Shown in pieces: positions 1 to 5,012 of a stretch of DNA of 5,012 bases (positions within the stretch are counted from its first letter, which is position 1; every line of letters starts with the position of its first letter). Under the pieces are notes generated by a model. The model searched no databases. It was not told where the DNA came from and saw nothing but the letters and a program-made list of their open reading frames with translations. Position numbers and translations under genes: made by a program. The stretch spans positions 1 to 5,012 of the forward strand of contig WRIO01000116.1 of the NCBI GenBank assembly GCA_009782695.1. Reading direction: 5' to 3'. The stretch comes from Candidatus Cloacimonadota bacterium. Its GTDB lineage: Bacteria; Cloacimonadota; Cloacimonadia; Cloacimonadales; WRIO01.

Positions 1-349
1 TGAGACTATCGAACAGTCAGCAAATCAATTTATCCGTAGCCACGAGAAAAATTTAAACACATTATCTACACTGGCAGCAATAGCTCCCTTGATAGGTTTC
101 TTGGGAACTGTGACAGGGATGATACGGCTTTTTTATCGTATGTCGGAAGCAGGGGGAAATATGATAGATATCACCATGCTCTCTGGAGGAATTTATGAAG
201 CTATGGTGACCACTGTCGGTGGCTTGATAGTGGGCATTTTGTGTATCGTTTTTCATAACTTTTTAATTAGTCGTATCGAATCTATCGCCTTCATAGTCGA
301 GGCAAAAATTACACAAGTAAATGTGCATTTACGGAGAATATCAAAATGA
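1..349 (+). CDS. exbB: ExbB/TolQ/MotA-family proton channel subunit, 5'-truncated
   Basis: This is the C-terminal 115 residues of an inner-membrane proton-channel protein; the gene begins before the window and the first complete codon is at base 2. Two membrane segments typical of the MotA/TolQ/ExbB family are visible. The first reads LAAIAPLIGFLGTVTGMI, close to the family pattern A-P-L-L-G-L-L-G-T-V-x-G-M. The second starts at GGIYEAMVTTVGGLIVGI, matching the last helix with its conserved Thr-rich turn. A short basic tail follows. In this family the protein forms a pentamer around ExbD and uses the proton gradient to drive TonB (or Tol) action across the periplasm. The stop codon overlaps the exbD start as ATGA (346-349), so the two are probably translationally coupled. 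The downstream TonB-like gene favours ExbB over TolQ, but the missing N-terminus prevents certainty. Confidence 0.9.
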   Translation, partial: ETIEQSANQFIRSHEKNLNTLSTLAAIAPLIGFLGTVTGMIRLFYRMSEAGGNMIDITMLSGGIYEAMVTTVGGLIVGILCIVFHNFLISRIESIAFIVEAKITQVNVHLRRISK

Positions 350-747
350 AGTTATCGGTAAAGAAGACAGCTATCGGCACTACAGCTTTAACCTCGATAG
401 CTGATATAGTCTTTCTATTGCTTATTTTTTTGCTATTGAGTTCAAATTTTATATTGAGTACAGGTATTATGATAGATATTCCCACTTCGTCGAACTCATA
501 TAATGAGATAAGCAAAAGTATCGTCCTGTCGATAAATGAAAAAGAAGAGATTTTTGTAAATAGCTCTCCTGTGACAGAAGAGACTTTGGTAACTGTGCTA
601 AAAGCTGAGATTGAAAAAACCTCAGATACCTACATTCGGATAGAAGCAGACCAGACTATTGCTTTACAAAAGGTTATAAATCTAGTAGATGCAGCAAAAT
701 CTGCAGGTTCCAACCGATTTTTCATAGCTGCGCAATTACAAAATTAA
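346..747 (+). CDS. exbD: ExbD/TolR-family biopolymer transport protein
   Basis: A 133-residue protein, about the usual length of ExbD. It has a short basic cytoplasmic N-terminus (residues 1-8), one membrane helix (about 18-41) and a periplasmic domain of about 90 residues. The helix carries Asp20 in the context TSIADIVFLLLIFLL, matching the essential membrane aspartate (Asp25 in E. coli ExbD) that takes part in proton movement. The periplasmic part contains IRIEADQTIALQKVINLVDA, which fits the family pattern of a beta strand, D, and a helix (v.i.aD....y..v..v.d.....G). With ExbB it forms the motor complex that energises TonB. The start overlaps the exbB stop (ATGA), and GGAG at 333-336 lies 9 nt upstream as a plausible ribosome binding site. 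ExbD rather than TolR is chosen from the following TonB gene. Confidence 0.92.
   Translation: MKLSVKKTAIGTTALTSIADIVFLLLIFLLLSSNFILSTGIMIDIPTSSNSYNEISKSIVLSINEKEEIFVNSSPVTEETLVTVLKAEIEKTSDTYIRIEADQTIALQKVINLVDAAKSAGSNRFFIAAQLQN
368..403 (+). repeat. 9-bp perfect inverted repeat inside exbD
   Basis: CAGCTATCG at 368-376 is the exact reverse complement of CGATAGCTG at 395-403, separated by 18 nt; G377 and T394 could add a G-U pair. In mRNA this could form a hairpin covering codons 8-20, just after the exbD start, including the codon for the key Asp20. It has no T-run and sits within a coding region, so it is not an intrinsic terminator. Whether it is functional (for example tuning translation of exbD) or chance is unknown. 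Confidence 0.45.
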
Positions 748-752
748 AAGGA
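748..752 (+). promoter_or_regulatory. Ribosome binding site for tonB
   Basis: AAGGA lies 6 nt before the ATG at 759, in the only true spacer (11 nt) of the cluster. It fixes the tonB start and shows that this organism uses Shine-Dalgarno signals. Confidence 0.75.
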
Positions 753-758
753 AACACT

Positions 759-1517
759 ATGTCTTTATTAAATCGTGGCATATTATTTTCCCTCTTGACT
801 CATGGATTTGTCGTTCTGCTTATGTTTTTTTTGACCTTACATATCGATCTGCCTAGTCCAAAAGAGCTGATAGAGGTGGTTTTTGATCCTTCTCCTCCTA
901 TCCCACCTGTCGAAAAGGTGATAGCTACTAGCTCGATGCAACCAGCAATCTCACAGAACACTGAGGTGGACAAAGATTTTGATGCACCTTCTACTGTCAC
1001 TGCATCAAGTGACATCGACCTACCGACTGTCACCACCGAATTTGACCCTGTAGATATTTCTGACTTACCGCTAAACAAACAGCCACAGCGCCCTTTAAGC
1101 AACCTTCGGGCAACTGATAATGACGCCTTGAACCCTGTCCACAATCAAAATATACCTACCGGGACAAATACGAATTATCTGACCACAAAGCACCAGAATA
1201 TAAATATCGACGGGTTTACAGATGAATTAAGCACTAGGCTAGGAAACACTTCCGCTTTTGATATTACAGGGGATGTCATAAATAGAAAATTGATACAGAG
1301 TGTTTTACCAGAATACCCTCCCAATGTTATGCGGAGTGGTGCTGTGACTATGCAATTCACAGTGCGTCAAAATGGGACAGTAGGAAACATCGAAGTAGTG
1401 CGAGGAAATTATCCCGAATTTAGTATCATCTCTGTAGAAGCCTTAAAAAAATGGATCTTTGATAGAGCCGATAGAGAACACTCTGGTAGAATTACTTTTA
1501 ACTTCACTTTGGAGTGA
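759..1517 (+). CDS. tonB: TonB-family energy transducer
   Basis: A 252-residue protein with the TonB layout: a short N-terminal cytoplasmic stub, one signal-anchor helix (about 8-28), a long periplasmic linker (about 30-175) and a C-terminal TonB domain (about 176-252). The helix holds Ser11 and His15 in SLLTHG, matching the S-x3-H pair (Ser16/His20 in E. coli TonB) needed to couple to ExbB/ExbD. A proline patch follows at about 43-50 (DPSPPIPP). The linker otherwise lacks long Glu-Pro/Lys-Pro repeats and is rich in Asp, Asn, Ser and Thr. The C-terminal domain shows the Y-P motif (Tyr186-Pro187), a GAVTMQFTVRQNGTVGNIEV strand pair, a helix with ALKKWIFD, and a final strand ITFNFTLE, all typical of TonB. 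It should span the periplasm and energise outer-membrane receptors. AAGGA at 748-752 supports the start. Its stop overlaps the folP GTG start. Confidence 0.9.
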   Translation: MSLLNRGILFSLLTHGFVVLLMFFLTLHIDLPSPKELIEVVFDPSPPIPPVEKVIATSSMQPAISQNTEVDKDFDAPSTVTASSDIDLPTVTTEFDPVDISDLPLNKQPQRPLSNLRATDNDALNPVHNQNIPTGTNTNYLTTKHQNINIDGFTDELSTRLGNTSAFDITGDVINRKLIQSVLPEYPPNVMRSGAVTMQFTVRQNGTVGNIEVVRGNYPEFSIISVEALKKWIFDRADREHSGRITFNFTLE

Positions 1518-2440
1518 TCACTAACCATAACAATATACACTCTGACACCATGCAATCGACACCAAAAATATCCAATAACTATCTGAAAAAAGAAAGAACT
1601 ATACCTTTTTATAAACCAAAAATAATGGGTATACTAAATGTCACTACAGATTCTTTTTATGATGGGTCCAAATGTATAAAGCATGATGAAGCTTTCAGAT
1701 ATGCACAAAAACTTATTTCTGAGGGAGCTGATATCATCGATATAGGGGGAGAAACATCAAAACCCGGTTCAAGACCTACTGATGTAGAAACAGAGATAAA
1801 GAGGATAATTCCTGTCATAAAGGCTTTAAGAGAGGATACAGACATCACAATATCAGTAGATACACGCAATTCTACAACTGCTCGTCTTGCCATCGAAAAT
1901 GGTGCTACTATGATAAATGACATTTCTGCACTGCAAGATGACATAAATATGGTCAATGTATTACGAGATTATCAGCAGATAAAAGTCGTGCTTATGCATA
2001 AAAAAGGTGTCCCTCTAACTATGCAGGAAAACCCAGTTTATAGCTGCGTTTTGACTGATATTCTAGAATTTTTTAAAGAAAGAATAGGATATGCAGTAAA
2101 TAAGGGAATCACCTTAGACAGAATAATAATAGATCCTGGTATCGGATTTGGTAAAAATTTTGAACACAATATTACTATACTCCAAAACCTTGAAGCTTTT
2201 AATTCACTTGGATTGCCTATTTTATTGGGTGCTTCACGTAAGAGCTTTTTAAATTCAATATACGCTTCTGCTCCTGAAGATAGACTGATAGGGTCGCTGG
2301 CGACTACTGTGATAGCTGGATATAAAAAAATAGACTTCATCAGGGTTCATGATGTGAAGGAACACAAAGAACTCATCGACTGTTTATCAGTTTTGACAAA
2401 TCCTATTGTAAATAATCTTCAAAGGGTAGGGACATTATAA
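1514..2440 (+). CDS. folP: Dihydropteroate synthase
   Basis: Condenses 6-hydroxymethyl-dihydropterin pyrophosphate with p-aminobenzoate to make dihydropteroate in folate synthesis; it is the sulfonamide target. The 308-residue product has both family signatures: IMGILNVTTDSFYDGS (37-52) and GADIIDIGGETSKPGS (71-86). Residues equivalent to the E. coli active site are present: Asn42, Asp76, Asp116 (SVDTRN), Asn135 (MINDIS), Asp207 (IIDPGIGFGK), Lys243 (GASRKSF), Arg277 and His279 (RVHDV). Two spots differ from the common consensus: loop 2 reads TSKPG instead of STRPG, and MHKKG replaces MHMQG. The start is uncertain. GTG at 1514 overlaps the tonB stop (GTGA) but GGA directly abuts it; an in-frame ATG at 1550 gives a protein 12 residues shorter but has no clear ribosome binding site. 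Either leaves a short N-terminal extension compared with E. coli FolP. The next gene follows after 2 nt. Confidence 0.95.
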   Translation: MITNHNNIHSDTMQSTPKISNNYLKKERTIPFYKPKIMGILNVTTDSFYDGSKCIKHDEAFRYAQKLISEGADIIDIGGETSKPGSRPTDVETEIKRIIPVIKALREDTDITISVDTRNSTTARLAIENGATMINDISALQDDINMVNVLRDYQQIKVVLMHKKGVPLTMQENPVYSCVLTDILEFFKERIGYAVNKGITLDRIIIDPGIGFGKNFEHNITILQNLEAFNSLGLPILLGASRKSFLNSIYASAPEDRLIGSLATTVIAGYKKIDFIRVHDVKEHKELIDCLSVLTNPIVNNLQRVGTL

Positions 2441-2442
2441 AT

Positions 2443-3189
2443 ATGGGTTTCTTGATACCAAATTTCGCTGACATCCTCGATATCATCATCATAGCTGTGA
2501 TGCTCTATGGCATTATTTTAGTCATAAAAAGGTCAACAGGTGTCGAGATACTCAGTGTGGTCATTTTGATCATAATCCTCTACTTTTTAGCCACTTTATA
2601 TGACCTAAAAATGTTGAAAGGAATACTACAAGGTTTACAAAGTTTCTGGTTTTTGGTGTTAGTCATCATTTTTAGTGCTGAAATAAAGAATGGATTGTCG
2701 CAAATCTCAAAGAACAAAGGTATCTTTTTTATTTTCAAAAATCCAGTAAAAATAACCTTTTCTCAGCTCTTGCAATCTGTGTCTATTTTGTCTGACACCA
2801 AAACAGGAGCATTGATCGTATTCGAACGGGCGCAAAAGCTTGATAATTATATTAGTTCAGGTGAAACAATAGACGCCAAGCTATCATCTAAGCTTATCTT
2901 GACTATCTTTAATACTGCCACTTTACTCCACGACGGAGCGATTATTATTAGGAATGATAGAATCATTGCAGTCAAAGTGGTGATGCCATTATCGACGAAC
3001 GAAGATTTTCGCGGAAAATTTGGAACCAGGCATTTAGCTGCCATAGGTATCACAGAAGTTTCTGATGCCTTTTGTGTGGTAGTGTCTGAACAAACAGGAA
3101 GAATATCATTTACAAAAGATAAAGAAATAAAACTCGATCTGAGTTTAGAAGAACTATTACAGGTGCTAAACGATGAAACAAAAAAATAA
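2443..3189 (+). CDS. cdaA: CdaA-type membrane diadenylate cyclase (c-di-AMP synthase)
   Basis: Predicted to make cyclic di-AMP from two ATP; in the family this messenger controls potassium/osmolyte balance and envelope homeostasis. The 248-residue protein shows CdaA architecture: three membrane helices (about 9-29, 33-54 and 64-81), then a cytoplasmic DAC domain (about 95-240). DAC motifs seen are HDGAIII with Asp164-Gly165-Ala166, GTRHLAAIGITE (194-205) and VVVSEQTGRIS. The second motif is normally GTRHRAA; here the last Arg of R-H-R is Leu198 (R196-H197-L198), which may weaken or alter activity. The family is often followed by the regulator CdaR (YbbR domain), but here coaE follows with a 17-nt overlap. 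It starts 2 nt after folP, with AGGGA at 2428-2432 as a likely ribosome binding site. Family assignment is secure; catalytic competence is not. Confidence 0.93.
   Translation: MGFLIPNFADILDIIIIAVMLYGIILVIKRSTGVEILSVVILIIILYFLATLYDLKMLKGILQGLQSFWFLVLVIIFSAEIKNGLSQISKNKGIFFIFKNPVKITFSQLLQSVSILSDTKTGALIVFERAQKLDNYISSGETIDAKLSSKLILTIFNTATLLHDGAIIIRNDRIIAVKVVMPLSTNEDFRGKFGTRHLAAIGITEVSDAFCVVVSEQTGRISFTKDKEIKLDLSLEELLQVLNDETKK
3161..3165 (+). promoter_or_regulatory. Ribosome binding site for coaE, inside cdaA
   Basis: AGGTG lies 7 nt before the ATG at 3173, within the last codons of cdaA. It supports the start that overlaps cdaA by 17 nt over the later GTG at 3203, which would remove the residues just before the P-loop strand. 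Confidence 0.6.
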
Positions 3190-3826
3190 AAAACCACTAT
3201 TAGTGGCAGTCACTGGCGATATCGGATCGGGAAAATCCTCTGTCATCAAGTGTTTAAAAATTCTAAAGTTCAAGGTGTGGACAGCAGACTTAGCTACGAA
3301 AGAGCTATATGATGACCCAAGCGTTATCACTGATATCGAGAGCCTTTTAAATGAGAAAATTGCTACGAATAACATCCTAAATAGAAAGCTTCTAAGAAAG
3401 GTAATATTCCGAGATACAGAGAAGCTAGAAAAATTAAACAAGTATATCCACCCCAAACTAATAGAAAAATTCTATGATTTTATCACATATCATACTACCA
3501 CAGAACCCATAGACATAGTAATAGCTGAAATTCCTTTACTCTATGAATGTCAATTAGAACACGAATTTGACCTAACGATTTTGATCTCTGCTGATAGAGA
3601 GAAAAAAGTAGAAAGAGTGATGGAAAGAGACAAATGCAGTAGAGATGATGTTCTCTCTATTCTTGATATTCAGATGCCACAAGATACTAAAAGCCGTAAA
3701 GCTGACATAATCATCCCAAATAATGAAAGCCCTTATGTGCTGGACCTACAGATCAAAACGCTGAGCCAAGTGCTAAGGTATATAGCAAATACTCGCAAGG
3801 ATAACCAAAAGGGAGATAAAAATTGA
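3173..3826 (+). CDS. coaE: Dephospho-CoA kinase
   Basis: Phosphorylates the 3'-hydroxyl of dephospho-CoA with ATP, the last step of coenzyme A synthesis, in the cytoplasm. The 217-residue product is slightly longer than the usual ~200. Visible family features in order are a Walker A P-loop TGDIGSGKSS (14-23), the substrate-site Asp39 in TADLATKELYD, the motif PLLYE (121-125), the lid region RVMERDKCS with Arg148 and Arg152, Gln167 in IQMPQ, and the C-terminal AD...PN (Ala177-Asp178, Asn183) where most CoaEs have AD.vi.N.g. The P-loop has Asp16 where Gly is usual (GGIGSGK). The gene overlaps cdaA by 17 nt and its stop overlaps the next start as TTGA, so translation is likely coupled on both sides. 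Confidence 0.93.
   Translation: MKQKNKKPLLVAVTGDIGSGKSSVIKCLKILKFKVWTADLATKELYDDPSVITDIESLLNEKIATNNILNRKLLRKVIFRDTEKLEKLNKYIHPKLIEKFYDFITYHTTTEPIDIVIAEIPLLYECQLEHEFDLTILISADREKKVERVMERDKCSRDDVLSILDIQMPQDTKSRKADIIIPNNESPYVLDLQIKTLSQVLRYIANTRKDNQKGDKN
3811..3815 (+). promoter_or_regulatory. Ribosome binding site for the lipoprotein gene (TTG start)
   Basis: GGGAG sits 7 nt before TTG at 3823, inside the end of coaE. No ATG or GTG in this frame lies between here and the signal peptide, and the lipoprotein signal sequence begins directly at the TTG, so this site decides the non-standard start. Confidence 0.7.
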
Positions 3827-4233
3827 AAATCAAAATACTCACTATCGTAATTTTAGTTTTCCTGTCTTCTTGTTTAGGTTCAGATGACAATACCCAAAAA
3901 TCTGTCATTAAAGATATTCTACACCAAATTCAAAGTTCTTTTAACCAACGAGACTTAAGCTCAATCTATAGATATTACCACCGAGATTTTAAACATAATG
4001 GCAATACTTATGATGGTATTGTTGCAGTTTGGCAAGATAGATACAACCGTTATAGCTCGGTAGAAATAGACATAGTGGACATCGATATTAATGTGGATTT
4101 TGCCATCGCAAAGATTAAAGTAACCTTTGGCAGAGAACCCACTTATATAGACCCCGAGATGCATGGTGATATGTCTTATTTTGTATATCAATTTGGTGAG
4201 TGGAAAATAGTCGGCAATGAATATGAGTATTAA
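3823..4233 (+). CDS. Predicted lipoprotein with NTF2/SnoaL-like domain
   Basis: I do not recognise a specific function. The 136-residue product starts with a lipoprotein signal peptide: Lys2 and Lys4, a hydrophobic core ILTIVILVF, and the lipobox LSSC ending at Cys17, the likely lipidation site. Mature protein begins CLGSDDN, a short polar tether. The rest (about 25-136) looks like a single NTF2/SnoaL-like cone fold: an N-terminal helix (IKDILHQIQSSFNQRDLSSIYRYY), a short HRDFKHNG segment, then strands EIDIVDIDINV, FAIAKIKVTFG and a closing YFVYQFGEWKIVGNEYEY, as in proteins of this superfamily that end with an 'xWKI' strand. Such domains can be ligand-binding or enzymatic, but no catalytic set is evident. 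Translation starts at TTG, overlapping the coaE stop (TTGA), and the end overlaps the ROK kinase start. Location is probably the periplasmic face of a membrane or the cell surface. Confidence 0.8.
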   Translation: MKIKILTIVILVFLSSCLGSDDNTQKSVIKDILHQIQSSFNQRDLSSIYRYYHRDFKHNGNTYDGIVAVWQDRYNRYSSVEIDIVDIDINVDFAIAKIKVTFGREPTYIDPEMHGDMSYFVYQFGEWKIVGNEYEY

Positions 4234-5012
4234 ATCTTATAGCATAGGCTTTGATTTAGGTGGGTCTTCTTTAAAATATGGCTATGGAAACAAAGATGAA
4301 GGACTTCTTTATTTTGAAAAAATATATCATAGAGAAAAAAGTCTAAATAATTTGATAGATGTTTTCAGGCAGGCTTTTGCTGATTTAGAAAGATTGAATA
4401 TACCCTTTGTAGCTTTAGGACTAGCCTCACCAGGGATCATAGATGTTCAAATGGGGAATGTTTTAGGTTCCACCCCCAATCTACCCTATTTAAAGGGTGT
4501 CAACCTAAAGCGAATCTTACATGATATTACTTCTTTGCCTATTTATGTGGATAACGACGCAAATCTTATGGCTTTCGCAGAAGCAGATTATTGGGATAGC
4601 AACTCGTTGGTAGGTATCACTATCGGAAGTGGTATAGGCACGGGTTTTGTTTATGGAAAAGAGGTTTTTCGTGGAAATGACTTCAAGGCAATGGAAGCCG
4701 GACATATCATAGTAGTGCCGAATGGACGTCAATGCTTATGTGGAAAACAAGGATGTCTAGAAGCATACTGTTCTGTGGATTCGATAAGAAGAATCCTGAG
4801 TGAACAGGGAGTAAATATTGTAGAAATCGTTGACATAATAAATAACCCTTCAGAGCAAGTTCAAAAAGCAATTATGGGTATTATAAAAATACTAGCTATC
4901 GGTTTAGCGAATTTAGTTATGGTGCTAAACCCTAAAACTATTGCTATTGGTGGTGGCTTGATTGAGATAGATAGCTTTGATTTTGAATATTTAAAGAACG
5001 AAACTATAGCCA
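4217..5012 (+). CDS. ROK-family sugar kinase (glucokinase-like), 3'-truncated
   Basis: The first 265 residues of a ROK protein; the frame is open to the window end and a full family member is about 290-320 residues. Numbering from ATG 4217, motifs are: phosphate-1 loop GFDLGGSSLKYG (Asp13), VDNDANLMAFAE with the catalytic-base Asp114, TIGSGIGTG (135-143), EAGH (Glu160, His163), and the ROK zinc motif C-x-C-G-x2-G-C-x-E with Cys173, Cys175, Cys180 and Glu182; His163 plus the three Cys form the usual zinc site. AIGGG (243-247) marks the second ATP-binding region. There is no N-terminal helix-turn-helix, so a hexose kinase is more likely than a NagC/XylR-type repressor. Glucose is the commonest substrate in this class, but fructose, mannose or amino sugars cannot be excluded. 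Starts at 4217 or 4223 (in frame, two residues apart) both overlap the lipoprotein gene; neither has a strong ribosome binding site. Confidence 0.92.
   Translation, partial: MNMSIKSYSIGFDLGGSSLKYGYGNKDEGLLYFEKIYHREKSLNNLIDVFRQAFADLERLNIPFVALGLASPGIIDVQMGNVLGSTPNLPYLKGVNLKRILHDITSLPIYVDNDANLMAFAEADYWDSNSLVGITIGSGIGTGFVYGKEVFRGNDFKAMEAGHIIVVPNGRQCLCGKQGCLEAYCSVDSIRRILSEQGVNIVEIVDIINNPSEQVQKAIMGIIKILAIGLANLVMVLNPKTIAIGGGLIEIDSFDFEYLKNETIA

Noticed and set aside
1..747. TolQ-TolR of the Tol-Pal system rather than ExbB-ExbD.
   Set aside because: The next gene is a TonB-family protein with the S-x3-H anchor and no TolB or Pal follows. The families are closely related, so this is a preference rather than proof.
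800..1144. An antisense open frame of 114 codons across tonB.
   Set aside because: It lies opposite a well-supported TonB gene, has no recognisable domain and a Ser/Gly/Thr-rich product typical of a shadow frame. The other minus-strand frames (for example 1657-1956, 2038-2340, 2847-3197, 3166-3456 and 4517-4732) were rejected for the same reason.
1728..1745. Short palindromic stretch GATATC ATC GATAT in folP.
   Set aside because: It is explained by the codons for the conserved Asp-Ile-Ile-Asp-Ile segment; a 5-bp stem with a 3-nt loop in AT-rich DNA is expected by chance.
2132..2165. Possibility that folP is an acquired sulfonamide-resistance (sul) gene.
   Set aside because: The segment IIDPGIGFGKN matches housekeeping enzymes, without the insertion that marks Sul proteins, and the gene sits in a cofactor operon with no mobile element nearby.
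2393..2421. TTGACA at 2393-2398 near the end of folP as a -35 box for a cdaA promoter.
   Set aside because: At 17 nt spacing the sequence is TCTTCA, a poor -10; the better AATAAT is only 12 nt away. The bases are also coding in folP.
4217..5012. ROK-family transcriptional repressor (NagC/XylR type).
   Set aside because: The ATPase loop DLGG begins about 13 residues from the start, leaving no room for a helix-turn-helix domain.

Overview
The window is a densely packed, single-strand (+) gene cluster from what looks like a Gram-negative, AT-rich bacterium (GC is roughly 35-40% by eye). It holds six complete genes plus a 5'-truncated and a 3'-truncated one, with no gap between genes larger than 11 nt. 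A TonB/ExbB/ExbD energy-transducing system implies an outer membrane. A CdaA-type cyclic di-AMP synthase is unusual in gamma/beta-proteobacteria but known in spirochaetes, Bacteroidetes, cyanobacteria and some others. Several starts have clear Shine-Dalgarno sequences, which argues against Bacteroidetes. Isoleucine AUA codons are frequent. A spirochaete is my best guess, but this is inference and no gene was assigned by database comparison.

Layout: (1) 1-1517, a TonB energy module: the 3' end of an ExbB/TolQ/MotA-family channel, ExbD/TolR (346-747) and a TonB-family protein (759-1517). (2) 1514-2440, dihydropteroate synthase (folP, folate synthesis). (3) 2443-3189, a membrane diadenylate cyclase (cdaA, c-di-AMP synthesis) with the altered catalytic motif R-H-L in place of R-H-R. 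(4) 3173-3826, dephospho-CoA kinase (coaE, last step of CoA synthesis). (5) 3823-4233, a small predicted lipoprotein with an NTF2/SnoaL-like body and a TTG start. (6) 4217-5012, the N-terminal part of a ROK-family sugar kinase that runs off the window end.

Adjacent genes overlap or nearly touch (ATGA, GTGA, TTGA, and 17-nt overlaps), so the cluster is probably one transcript with translational coupling, driven by a promoter upstream of the window. I see no convincing internal promoter, terminator, tRNA, mobile element or CRISPR. The genes look like housekeeping functions (nutrient uptake energy, folate, CoA, second messenger, sugar phosphorylation) rather than a defence or mobile system. The observations most worth a second look are the R-H-L motif of CdaA, the absence of a CdaR partner next to it, the uncharacterised lipoprotein, and a 9-bp perfect inverted repeat at the start of exbD.
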